51,179 bases of DNA from Methanosphaera sp. (GCA_017430835.1 JAFRMD010000164.1:1-51179); one strand, 5' to 3'. Positions 27,255-39,407 are shown, counted from the first letter of the stretch. Made by a program: numbers and translations. Notes: generated by a model from the sequence alone, not told the origin.

Positions 27255-28346
27255 ATGAACATAAAAAAATTAGATATTTTTAATCCGTTAATATTGGTAA
27301 TTCTTGTATTGGTATATTTACTGTTTTCTTTTATAGGATTTGAATTTCATTTAAAAGAGTTGGTGGGCATACATAATTATACATTGGTCGTAATATTATT
27401 GGGATTAATCACTTATATAATCGGTATTTTTGCAAGTAAATACCTGTTGGCTAAGTATGAATTTGAGATAAACGAGTCTAAACTTGAAAAAATCACTTCA
27501 GAGAAAGTGCTAGTTAGCATAGTGTTGTTGGGTATTCTATTTCAAGTAATAAATATGATTTATTTGGGTGGTATTCCATTATTCAGTGGATATTTAAAGG
27601 CTAAAGCCGTAACCAGAATTTGGCTAGCTTCATATCTGTTGTTTTTACCTTCAATAAATCTATTGCTGGCTAAATATGATGATAAAAAGTATTATGTCCT
27701 TTTTATCATTGGTTTGTTGCTGTTTGCATTGACAGGTTATAGAACAACTGCAATGGCCATAGTATTGAGTGTTTTCATAACCGTTTACTATACAAAAGAC
27801 CTTCCATGGAAGTATATAATACTGTCCATTGCATCAATATTTGTCCTGTTGATGGTGGTGGGATATGTAGCGGTAAAATCCATTGAATGGCAGACATGGA
27901 CATTAAATCCATTGGAATTGATATTTTACAGGGCCGGTTATACTTTACAGGTATTAGATCATGCGGTCTTTATGCAACACAGTACTAACGGACAGTTATT
28001 ATACAATACTTTGACGGGATTTTTCAAATCAACAGATCCACGGGTTATAGTGGGATCAACCACATTAGGTTATGCTCATTCAACCACATCAACCATATTC
28101 GGACCAGCATTACTTGATTTTGGATTATGGGCAATGCTGATTCAAATGTTCATATTGGGTTTGATATTAAAATTGTTTTATGACATTCAAATGGAATATA
28201 AAGGTATATTTATAGGTTTATATGCAATGTTACTTGCACATACGATTATATGGATTGAAACGGGTCCTACAGATTTGGTAATAACTTTATTTTTCTTATT
28301 GTCACTGATACTGGTTGCATATAGTATGCATATAAAAAATAAATAA
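27255..28346 (+). CDS. polytopic membrane protein, oligosaccharide polymerase-like
   Basis: A 363-residue protein with around 10-11 hydrophobic helices, starting at the ATG at 27255 (GGT upstream; the GTG at 27246 adds three residues). A periplasm-facing loop has FSGYLKAKAVTRIW and LPSINLLLAKYD, and later STTLGYAHSTTSTIFGPAL, resembling Wzy/O-antigen polymerase-type proteins in which a charged and Ser/Thr/His-rich loop is catalytic. This is an inference from topology and motifs. It is followed 12 bp later by a glycosyltransferase-like gene. Confidence 0.65.
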   Translation: MNIKKLDIFNPLILVILVLVYLLFSFIGFEFHLKELVGIHNYTLVVILLGLITYIIGIFASKYLLAKYEFEINESKLEKITSEKVLVSIVLLGILFQVINMIYLGGIPLFSGYLKAKAVTRIWLASYLLFLPSINLLLAKYDDKKYYVLFIIGLLLFALTGYRTTAMAIVLSVFITVYYTKDLPWKYIILSIASIFVLLMVVGYVAVKSIEWQTWTLNPLELIFYRAGYTLQVLDHAVFMQHSTNGQLLYNTLTGFFKSTDPRVIVGSTTLGYAHSTTSTIFGPALLDFGLWAMLIQMFILGLILKLFYDIQMEYKGIFIGLYAMLLAHTIIWIETGPTDLVITLFFLLSLILVAYSMHIKNK

Positions 28347-28358
28347 GGGGTGAAAAAA

Positions 28359-29429
28359 GTGAATATAGCAGTAGTAGCGGAAACGGCACCGGCTAAAACA
28401 ATAATACCGGTTATTGAAAAGTTGGATGCTAACGTATTGAGTTTAACTCATAGTGATATGGCAAGGGAGTTATTGGAACCATATAGTTTAGAAATGAAAT
28501 CTATTGGTCAGGGAAGACGTAGCAGTGGAGTTAAAAAAAGTAATACTACTATAGCTAAATTGGTACTGCAAGACACGTATTCTGCTTATAATGCTCTCAA
28601 GAATAAAAAATTGGATTTGGTATTGACTTGTGGAAACGCTGGAGATGTAAGAAAGGGTATTTCAGCAGCAAAAAAACTGGGTATTCCTAGATTGCATATT
28701 GAACAGGACATTTATAACCCTATAGAGATGATAGCATACGCTGATTTAATCACAGTTCCAAGTAACGAATATAAAAAGAAGCTTAAAAAATTATACGGCA
28801 TTGAAAATACGGTAAACATTAAGGGTTATCCTCAAGCAGAATATGTTTTAAGACACATATTAAAAGACCCTGATGATATGTATCGTCATTATGGTGTCAG
28901 TGATTTTTATGTCTTGTTTTTGGGTGGAGATACAAGACCTGCCGATATACCTGAGATTATTCATCAGGTGGAACTATTGAATCATAATGTGCTTGTAGTT
29001 CCATATCGTTTTGATGTGAATTATGTGAGTAAGTTCGTTACAAAAAAAGGCGTTTATATCATCGATGGGGATGTTGATTTAATTAGTCTGATGAATGCAT
29101 CAGAGGGTGTCATCTACTGTTCAGGTATGGGTGTAACCATTGAGGTGGGAGCTTTATCCGTTCCGGCCGTTAAAATATTGGGTTTTCATAGGGAACATGC
29201 CAGTAATGACTTGGCATTGTCTTTAGGAATCAATGTAGTATCCATCTATGAAATTCACAATGCCGTTGAACATATGCAGACTCCATTTGGTAGCCGTTTG
29301 ATTAAAAATGGTTCAAAGGCCAGTTATAAGGTTGCAGAATTGGCTAAAAATATGAATATGTTCAGTGGAAAATCAGGTGGATTAAGTAGCCTTAGAAAGA
29401 TATGGAATCAACGAAAAAAGTATAGATAA
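28359..29429 (+). CDS. glycosyltransferase-like protein (GT-B / UDP-GlcNAc epimerase fold)
   Basis: A 356-residue protein, starting at GTG 28359 because GGGGTG lies seven bases before it; the GTG at 28350 lies within the ribosome site. The first half has LDLVLTCGNAGDVRKGI and IPRLHIEQD followed by YADLITVPSNEY, the second FLGGDTRPADIPEI, IIDGDVDLISLM and a donor-site-like YCSGMGVTIEVGALSVPAV. These resemble the DUF354/MurG-type GT-B proteins of archaea. It is likely to act on the glycan handled by the adjacent polymerase-like protein. Confidence 0.7.
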   Translation: MNIAVVAETAPAKTIIPVIEKLDANVLSLTHSDMARELLEPYSLEMKSIGQGRRSSGVKKSNTTIAKLVLQDTYSAYNALKNKKLDLVLTCGNAGDVRKGISAAKKLGIPRLHIEQDIYNPIEMIAYADLITVPSNEYKKKLKKLYGIENTVNIKGYPQAEYVLRHILKDPDDMYRHYGVSDFYVLFLGGDTRPADIPEIIHQVELLNHNVLVVPYRFDVNYVSKFVTKKGVYIIDGDVDLISLMNASEGVIYCSGMGVTIEVGALSVPAVKILGFHREHASNDLALSLGINVVSIYEIHNAVEHMQTPFGSRLIKNGSKASYKVAELAKNMNMFSGKSGGLSSLRKIWNQRKKYR

Positions 29430-29526
29430 ATGGAAAAATAGATTGACTTTCAGTTATGTCATATCAATAAGCTTGTTTTTACATGGGTTGAATCCCTAAT
29501 TCAACCATTTTTTCTTAAAAAAAGAT

Positions 29527-29558
29527 ATCAAAAGATTTTTTCTTAATTATCTTTTGAT
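29527..29558. terminator. bidirectional terminator hairpin
   Basis: atcaaaagat (29527-29536) and atcttttgat (29549-29558) form a 10-bp stem with a T-rich loop, between the convergent glycosyltransferase-like and histone genes. Confidence 0.65.
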
Positions 29559-29571
29559 TAGGGTATCTTAT

Positions 29572-29781
29572 TTAAAATTTAATTCTTGCGACTAAATCGA
29601 TGTCTTCTGCTTTCACTGTTTTTCTTCCAGCATGTTTTGCAGCTTTTATAGCATCTTCTGAAATTTCTAAGCCTATGCTTTCTAAAACAGCAGTTAATTC
29701 TTCTTTGGCATCATCGCTTATTCTTTCAGCACCAGCTTTTTTTATTAATCTTCCTACTGGAGCAATTGGTAGTTCACTCAT
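29572..29781 (-). CDS. hmf: archaeal histone
   Basis: A 69-residue histone-fold protein. [44 protein letters not shown] and VKAEDIDLV are those of the HMf family. Three helices and two loops bear the DNA-contacting Arg, Lys and Thr. It has no tails and would wrap DNA as dimers and longer stacks. GGAGGTG is an ideal ribosome site. Confidence 0.97.
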   Translation of the reverse strand: MSELPIAPVGRLIKKAGAERISDDAKEELTAVLESIGLEISEDAIKAAKHAGRKTVKAEDIDLVARIKF

Positions 29782-30210
29782 TTTTTCACCTCCGTTATTA
29801 ATTATATTTAATGTTGTAGTAATATTTAAAGTTATCTTAAATCCATTATTTTTTTCTATATTTTTAAATTATTTATTCTTAACTTCTATAATTAATGGGT
29901 TATTATTTTATTTAAATTTAATATCCTTTTAACTTATATTTTTTTATTTTAATCTGATTTTCCATTTTTATTTTTCCACGTTTAACTATATTCCCAAAGG
30001 CTTTTTAATAACATATTATTTAGTCATACCTAAATTTATGACTCTTATTATTAAAAATAAATTGTAGAAATCATATGAATTTAACACTTTTTATGTTTAC
30101 TAAAATGAAAAATTGCCCTAATTGAAATTCCGGAAAGAAATTGACACACAAAATTGGGTGATAAAACAATCTTGATAAAAAAAGAAGATTATAAATATTT
30201 ATAAAAATAT
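29782..30210. other. intergenic region upstream of the histone gene
   Basis: 429 bp without a gene. It holds the histone promoter and, near 30191-30212, an AT-only inverted repeat (taaatattt/aaatattta) just after the ArsA stop on the minus strand, which may terminate it. Nothing else stands out. Confidence 0.5.
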
Positions 30211-31522
<1,312 letters not shown>

Positions 31523-32332
31523 ATGATAGATTTACCGGAATTTAATCCAGATGTTTTCATTGAAGAAGCTTGTGAGTTTATTAAGCAGAAAGTTGACGAG
31601 TCAAACTCAAATGGTGTGGTATTAGGTTTAAGTGGGGGAATAGATTCTACTGTTGTAGCATGTTTGGCCGTAAAGGCGTTGGGTTCTCATAATGTGAAAG
31701 CATTTGTTCTTCCATCTTCAACAACATCTGATCAGGATTTATTTGATGCGGATTTAATTAAAACGATGTTGGATATTCAGGTGGAGTATGTATTATTGGA
31801 TGATATTTTCGAGGAATTTTTATCGTTATGTGATATTGAGCATTTGCCTACGGATAATATGAAATTAGCTCAAATGAATGTCAAACCGAGGTTGAGAATG
31901 ACATTTTTATATTACTTTGCCAGCATATACCGTTCCTTGGTTATAGGTACGGGTAATAAGACGGAGTATTATGTGGGTTATTTCACTAAGTATGGTGATG
32001 GTGGTGTGGATTTATCACCAATAGCCGATTTATATAAAGAAGATGTAAGGGCAGTTGCTAAAAGATTGGGGGTGCCCTCTTCCATAATTGATAAGGCTCC
32101 CACTGCTGGTTTGGCATCCAATCAAACTGATGAATCTGAATTTGGGTTATCATATTACTATGTTGACAGGATAGTTTATTTGTATGTTGAACGGAATATG
32201 GATGCAAATGAAATATCCGAAGAGTTGGATCTTTTGTTAAATGACGTGGAACATATCATTAAATTGATAGATAACTCACAACATAAACGTTTAACGGCAC
32301 CTATATTTAAAAATAATAGTTATAGGAATTAA
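31523..32332 (+). CDS. nadE: NAD synthetase, ammonia-dependent
   Basis: A 269-residue enzyme that amidates nicotinic acid adenine dinucleotide with ammonia and ATP. GLSGGIDSTVVACLA is the PP-loop; RMTFLYYFAS, GTGNKTEYYVGYFTKYGDGG and DLYKEDVRAVAKRLGVP bind substrate and ATP. It lacks the glutaminase domain. I start at the ATG at 31523, six bases after AGGTG; the GTG at 31514 lies within that site. Single gene. Confidence 0.95.
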   Translation: MIDLPEFNPDVFIEEACEFIKQKVDESNSNGVVLGLSGGIDSTVVACLAVKALGSHNVKAFVLPSSTTSDQDLFDADLIKTMLDIQVEYVLLDDIFEEFLSLCDIEHLPTDNMKLAQMNVKPRLRMTFLYYFASIYRSLVIGTGNKTEYYVGYFTKYGDGGVDLSPIADLYKEDVRAVAKRLGVPSSIIDKAPTAGLASNQTDESEFGLSYYYVDRIVYLYVERNMDANEISEELDLLLNDVEHIIKLIDNSQHKRLTAPIFKNNSYRN

Positions 32333-32927
32333 CCAATAGAAATTAAAAATCTTCATGTATATATGTATTGCAATATCTATCTTGAAAAATAGTTATCCAA
32401 ACGGTGGGTAAAACTCGATGTAATATCTATCTAAAAAAATAATATGTTTAAAAAAGAAAGAAATAGAATACAATTAATTAATATAATGAGTTAAAAAAAT
32501 TTATGTTGAATAAGAATGTTAATTTTTTTTATGATAAAACCTTTTTTGTTATTAATTGTGTTTCTATTCTGGTAATACACTTAATTATATAATAACTATT
32601 ATATATAAACTTTCCATCAAAAATAGGACTTTTTTTTGAAAATTTCTTTATCTTCGTTATATTATTTTTGAATCTGATGGTTTTCTTTAATTATTTTATT
32701 ATTTTTTTTAATTATTCTCATTCATGCTATTTTTTTTAATTATTTGTTATGATTATATGTTTGTAGACCGGTCTATTCTAATAAGAAATATTGTTTTTAT
32801 AATCTTTTAATTATGTCATCAAATACTAAAATTAAAATATTCATTCAAATATAAATATAATTATAGTAGACAATTCAAATTAATATTTCAATATAACTAA
32901 TTAATTATTATTAAACGGAGTTTTTTG
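32333..32927. other. long leader/intergenic region upstream of leuS
   Basis: 595 bp without a gene. It contains a perfect 12-bp palindrome tagaccggtcta (32764-32775), the only GC-containing symmetric site in very AT-rich DNA, about 150 bp before leuS. The word aatatctatct occurs twice about 50 bp apart near 32370 and 32421. Confidence 0.5.
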
Positions 32928-35789
32928 ATGGTAACAGAAATAGAGAAAAAATGGCAGAAAAAATGGCAGGATTCAAAAATATTCGAATCCAACCCGGATA
33001 ATCGAGAAAAAATGTATCTAACCGTTGCATTCCCATATCCAAGTGGTGCAATGCACATAGGACACGGAAGAACATACACAGTACCTGATGTATATGCAAG
33101 ATTTAAAAGAATGCAGGGATACAACGTACTATTCCCTATGGCATGGCACGTAACAGGAGCACCGGTAGTAGGTATAGCAAAAAGAATAGAAAGACAGGAT
33201 CCATGGACATTAAACATCTACAAAAATGTACACAGAGTACCTGATGATGAATTACAGAAATTCACCGATCCAGAATACATAGTAAAATACTTCAGCAGTG
33301 AATACCATGACGACATGACAAACATGGGTTACTCAATAGACTGGAGAAGAGAATTCAGAACAATAGACCCACACTATAAACAGTTTATAAGATGGCAAAT
33401 AAGGCAACTTAAGGATAAGGATTTAATACACAAAGGATCACATCCCGTAAAATACTGCCCCGATGACGATAACCCAGTAGGAGATCATGACCTGCTCGAA
33501 GGAGAAGGAGTGGGAATAAATGAATTAACGTTAATCAAATTCCCATATAACAATTCATTCCTAGTAGCGGCAACATTCAGGCCAGAAACATTATACGGTG
33601 CAACAAACTTCTGGTTAAACCCTGAAGCAGAATATGTTAAAGTGGACTATGAAGGTGAAGAATGGATAATAAGTAAACAGTCATACTCCAACATAATCCA
33701 CCAGAAGGAATCAATGAAGATTATAGAAGATGTCAATCCAAACGACTTCATAGGCGACTACGTATTAAATCCAATGAACGGTACAAAACTACCTATTTTC
33801 CCAGCATCATTCGTAGACCCTGACTATGCAACAGGAGTAGTATTCTCAGTACCTGCACACGCACCGGCAGATTACATAGCATTAGAGGACTTAAAAAACA
33901 ACAGTGAACTAATCGCAAAATATGACTTACAAAAACAGCTGGATAATATTCAACTAATCAGCCTGGTAAACCTCAAGGGATACTCAGAATATCCTGCAAA
34001 AGATTTCATCGAACAATACAACGTAACCAGTCAGGAAGATGAAAACCTAAAAGAGGCAACAAATGAAATCTATAAATTAGAACATGCCAAAGGTATAATG
34101 AAAGAGAATACAGGCGAATTTGCAGGTAAAAGGGTTGCAGATGTAAGAAATGAAGTAATTGAAAAATTCATCAACGAAAACGTAGCCGACAAACTCTATG
34201 AATTTGCCGAAAAACCAGTAAAATGTCGATGTGGAGCAATGTGTGTAGTCAAGGAATTACACGATCAATGGTTTGTAAAATACTCCGATAAGGAATGGAC
34301 AAACAAGGCATATGACTGTCTTGAACAATTGGAAGTAGTGCCAAAAGAAATAAGATCAAACTTCGAATACTACCTTGACTGGCTTGAAGACTGGGCCTGT
34401 TCCAGAAGACTTGGACTGGGAACACACATGCCATGGGATGAAAAATGGTTAATAGAACCGTTAACAGATTCAACAATCTATATGTCATACTATACAATAG
34501 CAAAATACATGAACCAAATAAATCCTGAAGATTTAAACGATGCATTCTTCAACAAAGTATTTTTAAATCAGGAAGGGGCAAACGATGGCTCAGTAAACAA
34601 GATAGATGAAGACTTAACAAAACAGATACAGGAAGAATTCCAATACTGGTATCCGCTTAACTGGAGACTGTCAGCAAAAGACTTGGTTGGAAACCACCTA
34701 TCATTCCACATGTTCCACCATGCAGCAATATTCCCTAAAGAATACTGGCCAAAAGGAATAACGGTATTTGGTATGGGACTTCTCGAAGGACAAAAAATGT
34801 CCTCATCCAAGGGAAACGTAATCCTACTTAGCGAGGCAATAGACAAGTATGGTGCCGATACAGTAAGACTCTTTTTAATGTCATCAGCAGAGCCATGGCA
34901 AGACTTTGACTGGAGAGAAACCGAGGTAAACGGTATACAAAGAAGACTGGAATCAATACAACAGTTTGCACAAAAAGTTGAGGATATAACCGGTCAGAAA
35001 GTTCAACTGACTGTGGAAAATGAAGTACCTGAAGTGAATAAGGCAATAAACAAATGGATTATCAGCCAGGTAAACAAGAACATAGGTGTAGCCACCCAGG
35101 CATTAGAGGGCTTCCAGACAAGAAAAGCATTACAATCCAGCCTGTTTTTATTTAGAAAGGATGTTGACCATTACCTAAACAGAATCACAGAAGTATCCTC
35201 CGAGGAAAAAGACACGTTAAACTACATAGTAAACGTATGGATTAGATTGCTTGCTCCGTTCATACCATATACCACAGAGGAAATATGGGATGAATACAAT
35301 GATGATGAAATATTAATGTCCGAGTTGTCATGGCCACAAATGGATGAAACAGCAGTTGACGATAAAATCGAAAAGGCTGAAGAGATGATTCAGGATCTGG
35401 CAAAGGATATCAAGGAAGTAATTAAAATAACAAAATCCAACCCTGAAACAATCCATATCTACACGGCTCCAAAATGGAAATATGACGTCTATGAAATTGC
35501 CCAGGAAGTGGGAAAACCTAATGTGGGTGAAATCATTAAAAAATCAATGCAGGCAAACCTATATGATAACAAGAAGGAGTTATCTAAATTTGCTACAAAA
35601 GCAGGTAAAACCTTCAACAAAATCAATTATGTAGGACAAATCGATGAAGTTGCAATAATAACTGATGCATTGGATTACCTTGAAAGTGAAGTGGGTGCTA
35701 AAATAGTTGTCTATGACGAGCCAACATATGATCCACAAAACAAGGCACAAAACGCTTCACCGTATAAACCTGCAATATACTTAGAATAA
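32928..35789 (+). CDS. leuS: leucyl-tRNA synthetase
   Basis: A 953-residue class I synthetase of the archaeal/eukaryal type. [11 protein letters not shown] is the HIGH motif and KMSSSKGNV the KMSKS motif. The editing domain lies between (about 200-430, with [12 protein letters not shown]), and [17 protein letters not shown] precedes the second half of the active site. I start at the ATG at 32928, seven bases after CGGAG, not at TTG 32925. Codon choice is shifted toward A- and C-ending codons (aac, tac, ttc), which suggests high expression. Confidence 0.97.
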   Translation: MVTEIEKKWQKKWQDSKIFESNPDNREKMYLTVAFPYPSGAMHIGHGRTYTVPDVYARFKRMQGYNVLFPMAWHVTGAPVVGIAKRIERQDPWTLNIYKNVHRVPDDELQKFTDPEYIVKYFSSEYHDDMTNMGYSIDWRREFRTIDPHYKQFIRWQIRQLKDKDLIHKGSHPVKYCPDDDNPVGDHDLLEGEGVGINELTLIKFPYNNSFLVAATFRPETLYGATNFWLNPEAEYVKVDYEGEEWIISKQSYSNIIHQKESMKIIEDVNPNDFIGDYVLNPMNGTKLPIFPASFVDPDYATGVVFSVPAHAPADYIALEDLKNNSELIAKYDLQKQLDNIQLISLVNLKGYSEYPAKDFIEQYNVTSQEDENLKEATNEIYKLEHAKGIMKENTGEFAGKRVADVRNEVIEKFINENVADKLYEFAEKPVKCRCGAMCVVKELHDQWFVKYSDKEWTNKAYDCLEQLEVVPKEIRSNFEYYLDWLEDWACSRRLGLGTHMPWDEKWLIEPLTDSTIYMSYYTIAKYMNQINPEDLNDAFFNKVFLNQEGANDGSVNKIDEDLTKQIQEEFQYWYPLNWRLSAKDLVGNHLSFHMFHHAAIFPKEYWPKGITVFGMGLLEGQKMSSSKGNVILLSEAIDKYGADTVRLFLMSSAEPWQDFDWRETEVNGIQRRLESIQQFAQKVEDITGQKVQLTVENEVPEVNKAINKWIISQVNKNIGVATQALEGFQTRKALQSSLFLFRKDVDHYLNRITEVSSEEKDTLNYIVNVWIRLLAPFIPYTTEEIWDEYNDDEILMSELSWPQMDETAVDDKIEKAEEMIQDLAKDIKEVIKITKSNPETIHIYTAPKWKYDVYEIAQEVGKPNVGEIIKKSMQANLYDNKKELSKFATKAGKTFNKINYVGQIDEVAIITDALDYLESEVGAKIVVYDEPTYDPQNKAQNASPYKPAIYLE

Positions 35790-35817
35790 TATTCATATTA
35801 TTCTAACCCCCTTTTTT
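35781..35817 (+). terminator. leuS terminator overlapping the stop codon
   Basis: ttagaataata (35781-35791) and tattattctaa (35796-35806) form an 11-bp stem with a 4-nt loop, followed by CCCCC and a run of six T. The leuS stop (35787-35789) is inside the stem. Confidence 0.8.
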
Positions 35818-36144
35818 AACCTTTTTAGATGATGTGCGACAATTATTTTCTATGTTAATTGTACATATTATAATCAGACATTCTAAACAAAAAAACAATA
35901 TGATGTATAATATTATAAACATGGTATTAATAAAACTATGTTAAAGAACCCGGAAATGTAATTGTTGTTTTCTTTTTAATTAGCGATTTACTTTTCTTTT
36001 AAAGTATTGATTTTTATAAATATATTCCACCTTATTTAAAATGAATTAATAAAATGATACACTCCAAATCATTAAATACTTCCTTTTCAATAGATATTAT
36101 TAACTAACATGGTTTTTTTATTAAAATAATAGGAGGTCTTATTG
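35818..36144. other. intergenic region upstream of the adhesin-like gene
   Basis: About 325 bp without a gene; it must carry the adhesin promoter. A perfect AGGAGG ribosome site (36131-36136) is its last element. Confidence 0.5.
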
Positions 36145-38016
36145 ATGAAAAAAATATATCTATTAATGGTATTTTTTATATTTATTTGTTCATTGACTTG
36201 TATTACTGCAAATACTGTTGATGGAGATATTTTAACAGAATGTGATGATTCACAAGTTGAAGAAAATGTTAATTTGGATGAGTGGAACAATTTTGATAAT
36301 GTAGAAGTAGATACTAATTCAAATTTACAAGATAATTCTCATGAATATTCTTCGGAACAAAGGAATATGTTGACTGATATTGAAACAACAGTTTCCAATT
36401 ATGGTGAATTGGATGATGTAATTACACATGATGCTAGAAATACTATTGGATCGACGTATACAATTAATTTAGTTAAAAAAACATACAATATTAATCGTAC
36501 ATTACTTTGGGGAAGTTCAAATTATATAAAAAATCTCACAATAGATGGTCATGGAAGTACTTTAAATGGACAACATACGTATCAATTTATTAATTTAGCA
36601 GGAGAACATAATTTAACCTTGAAAAATTTGATAATTAAAAATACGGTTAAAGGGTCTACAAATTCATCTGGAGTTGTTGTCATGATAGGTCCTGGAACTT
36701 TAACAATAGATAATTGTACCTTATCCAACAATCATGGTGGATTGAAAGGTGGAGTAATTACAAATAGGGGAAATACCATGGTAATGAACTCTAAATTCAT
36801 AAATAATACTGTTGATATGTGGGGAGCTGTAATTTGGAGTACTGGTGAATATGGAGGTAATATAAAATTTGTTAACAATACTTTTCGAAATAATATAGCT
36901 AATAATTTGGGAAATAATGATAAAACATCAATTATTTATGCAGTATCTGGAGGAATATCCAATATAACAAACAATACCTTCAGAAATAATACAGGACGTT
37001 GTATTCATGCTTATAATAACATTCATTCTATTATTCATTCAAATAAATTCATATCGAATAATTTCACAGATAATGTGAATATTATCCGTGGGGGAGTAAT
37101 TGATAACTATGAAGCTTCCATTGATGTTATCAACAACACTTTTAGTGGAATAACGGAAGGTGAACTTCGTGGAGGAATAATATATAATGAAATAGGTGAT
37201 TTGCTTTTAAAGAATAATACTTTTTCAAATAAACATATTGCTAAAGGAATGTTAAGCAATCAAACATGTAGTAAAGGTGGAGTGATATTCAATAGGAATT
37301 CTACTATTGAAATAAATGGTAATATATTCCAAACGAATTTTACTGGAAATTATACTAGAGGTGGAGTCATATTCAATAATATGGGCATGATTAACATAGT
37401 TAACAATACATTCAATAACATTGTACATGGTTATAGGGTTACTGGGTTAACCATTTTCAATGATGTCAATGGTATTATTGATGTCACAAACAATTTATTT
37501 AACTCTAAAATAAATGGAACGGTATTCTGTAACTCTACCTTACAGAAATTCATATACAATTCAGATGTTCTTAATCCATCAGAAGGAGATGGTATCGTTG
37601 GAATATCGAATATTATAAAAACCAACCCTATAATTACTGTCAATTCGGCATCTGCGAATGTGGGAGAATATGTAAATTTAACATCTAATGTCAATACAGA
37701 TTGGAATGGTAAATTGAATGAAAGTTATGTGATTTTTAAAATAAACGGCATAACGTTAAAAGATGAGAATAATTCAGTTATCAAAGTCGATGTTATAAAT
37801 GGAAAAGCTACCTTAAGATTTAAAATACCATTAACTTGGACTCAACCCTCATATACTATTGAATCAGTATATGCCGGTAGTGTATTCTTTAATGGTGTTA
37901 GGAATAATGCAGTACTAACAGTACCCTCAAACAACAATCTTTTGGATATTGACGAGAGTAATCAATTCAATATAAATGATGCTGTAATAAGGGAGGTAAT
38001 TATCAATGGAATCTGA
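36145..38016 (+). CDS. adhesin-like beta-helix surface protein
   Basis: A 623-residue protein with a signal peptide (residues 1-24, cleavage near ITA/NTV). Residues about 110-480 are parallel beta-helix repeats rich in Asn, with recurring NNTF, NN.F and GGVI motifs as in polymorphic outer-membrane-type repeats. Residues about 490-600 look like an Ig-like domain (TVNSASANVGEYVNLTSNV). Such adhesin-like proteins are abundant in gut Methanobacteriales. No C-terminal membrane anchor is seen, and the last 11 bp overlap the next gene. Start at ATG 36145, after AGGAGG. Confidence 0.88.
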   Translation: MKKIYLLMVFFIFICSLTCITANTVDGDILTECDDSQVEENVNLDEWNNFDNVEVDTNSNLQDNSHEYSSEQRNMLTDIETTVSNYGELDDVITHDARNTIGSTYTINLVKKTYNINRTLLWGSSNYIKNLTIDGHGSTLNGQHTYQFINLAGEHNLTLKNLIIKNTVKGSTNSSGVVVMIGPGTLTIDNCTLSNNHGGLKGGVITNRGNTMVMNSKFINNTVDMWGAVIWSTGEYGGNIKFVNNTFRNNIANNLGNNDKTSIIYAVSGGISNITNNTFRNNTGRCIHAYNNIHSIIHSNKFISNNFTDNVNIIRGGVIDNYEASIDVINNTFSGITEGELRGGIIYNEIGDLLLKNNTFSNKHIAKGMLSNQTCSKGGVIFNRNSTIEINGNIFQTNFTGNYTRGGVIFNNMGMINIVNNTFNNIVHGYRVTGLTIFNDVNGIIDVTNNLFNSKINGTVFCNSTLQKFIYNSDVLNPSEGDGIVGISNIIKTNPIITVNSASANVGEYVNLTSNVNTDWNGKLNESYVIFKINGITLKDENNSVIKVDVINGKATLRFKIPLTWTQPSYTIESVYAGSVFFNGVRNNAVLTVPSNNNLLDIDESNQFNINDAVIREVIINGI

Positions 38017-39190
38017 AGATACGATAAATGATATTGATTTTGAAAGATATTTCAAAGAATTCAAACGTTCGATGATAGGAAAGGATGACTGCATCTTCTT
38101 GGTTAATGATGCATCAAATGAAATCAGGCAGCATTACGACAGAAATTATACTGGCAATACATTTGATGGAAGATTGTTCAAAAAGATGCTATTATCTAAA
38201 AAGAGCTATTTGAATAAAAAAAATATCAATTATGAATTCTTTGTAGTGCCCGATAAAAGTATCATCTTAAGAAATCTTCTTCCTTTTGACACGCCAGACC
38301 CGGTCAGATGTGTTGATGAAATAAGTGATAGTATAACTGATTTTATAGATATTCTTGATGCTGAGGATTATCAGTATGATGATACACATGTATCCGAAAA
38401 GTCGGCAGTAAAAATCGTTTCATACATCTTAAATAAATTGCATCCAAAAATAACCGTAGATGAGTATCAAAATGAGTTAAATGCTCGACTTTCCATTGAA
38501 GAATATGAAAGTTTTGGTGATTTGCTCTTCCCGATAAATTGGCAGTACGGCAGAGATCATCCCGTATTCAAGAAGTATTATGCATCAGTAAAACAAAGAT
38601 ACGTACCTATGGATTCTACTAAATTAATTGAAAAAGAACTGCCTCCTGAATTTAATAAGATGGGTTCAAGAGAAAGTATCTATTACAAAAACAACAACAG
38701 CATTAGCGATAAAAAAGCTATAATATTAAGGGATTCCACAACAGATAAAATGATACATGTATTTGCAGCCTATTATCATGAAATAATATTTTACTGGGAT
38801 CATTATTATTTTGACAGTGATCTTATTGAATACTTTGATCCTGATGATGTTATTGAATTAAGAACGGAACGTTTCATTGCAAATCCAATAAAGGGCATAG
38901 TTAAAGATGATGGAACATTTTCATTACTTGCATCCAATGTCAAAATCAATAAGTTGGAACTGATTAAACCTGGAACCTTACATTTATGGATTGACATACC
39001 GGCTTTAAGAATCATGCCATTGGATGCTCAATGTGACATTTTATTAAATGATAAACGTTTAAGTACGGAAATATTTGATAGAAGCTCACAAACACATATC
39101 CATTATTTTTTAAATAATTATCCCAAGGATTATCTTTCCAAAAAGTTAAAGGTATCGATACAGATTAAAAAATTGATTAAACGAGATTAG
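38006..39190 (+). CDS. AlgJ/AlgX-like SGNH-fold protein
   Basis: A 394-residue protein. DDCIFLVNDASNEI starts the domain, and FFVVPDKSIILR (78-89) corresponds to the conserved PxK strand of AlgJ/AlgX. DDTHVSEKSAV (D126, H128) matches the catalytic DxH, and LRDSTTDKM (S244) the serine, followed by FDPDDVIELRTERF (277-290), which mirrors the family's PDVVIxExxERF. These proteins O-acetylate polysaccharides, using a membrane acyltransferase partner (MBOAT) that is not seen here. There is no signal peptide. The gene overlaps the adhesin gene, with GGGAGGT inside it, so the adhesin or its glycans may be the target. Confidence 0.68.
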   Translation: MESEDTINDIDFERYFKEFKRSMIGKDDCIFLVNDASNEIRQHYDRNYTGNTFDGRLFKKMLLSKKSYLNKKNINYEFFVVPDKSIILRNLLPFDTPDPVRCVDEISDSITDFIDILDAEDYQYDDTHVSEKSAVKIVSYILNKLHPKITVDEYQNELNARLSIEEYESFGDLLFPINWQYGRDHPVFKKYYASVKQRYVPMDSTKLIEKELPPEFNKMGSRESIYYKNNNSISDKKAIILRDSTTDKMIHVFAAYYHEIIFYWDHYYFDSDLIEYFDPDDVIELRTERFIANPIKGIVKDDGTFSLLASNVKINKLELIKPGTLHLWIDIPALRIMPLDAQCDILLNDKRLSTEIFDRSSQTHIHYFLNNYPKDYLSKKLKVSIQIKKLIKRD

Positions 39191-39268
39191 TTTAATCTTT
39201 TTTATCTTTTTTCCAAACTCTCTCCCAACAAAATATATTTTTTGATTTTTTATATTTTCCAAAATAAA

Positions 39269-39284
39269 CGAAAAATTTAATAAA
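39269..39284 (+). promoter_or_regulatory. promoter of the tRNA gene
   Basis: A strong BRE/TATA element, cgaaaaatttaataaa, with the TATA box at 39276-39283. Initiation would be near 39305, about 30 bp before the mature tRNA. Confidence 0.6.
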
Positions 39285-39335
39285 TGCCAATGACAAATAG
39301 TATATTGTAATTGTAATATTGCATAATTTTTTTAT

Positions 39336-39407
39336 GCCTTGGTAGTGTAGCGGATATCACGAGGGACTGCGGATCCCTTTACCGGGGTTCAAATCCCCGT
39401 CAGGGCA
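39336..39407 (+). tRNA. tRNA-Arg (anticodon GCG)
   Basis: The cloverleaf folds: acceptor GCCTTGG with TCAGGGC (one G-U and one T-G wobble), a 3-bp D-stem GTG/CAC, anticodon stem AGGGA/TCCCT with loop CTGCGGA (anticodon GCG, reads CGC/CGU), T-stem CGGGG/CCCCG with loop TTCAAAT, and discriminator A. CCA is not encoded. T-rich DNA follows as terminator. Confidence 0.92.

Noticed and set aside
36925..37500. Repeated short words in the adhesin gene that could look like a repeat array
   Set aside because: They are degenerate codons for Asn-rich beta-helix repeats, not a CRISPR or satellite; spacing is irregular.
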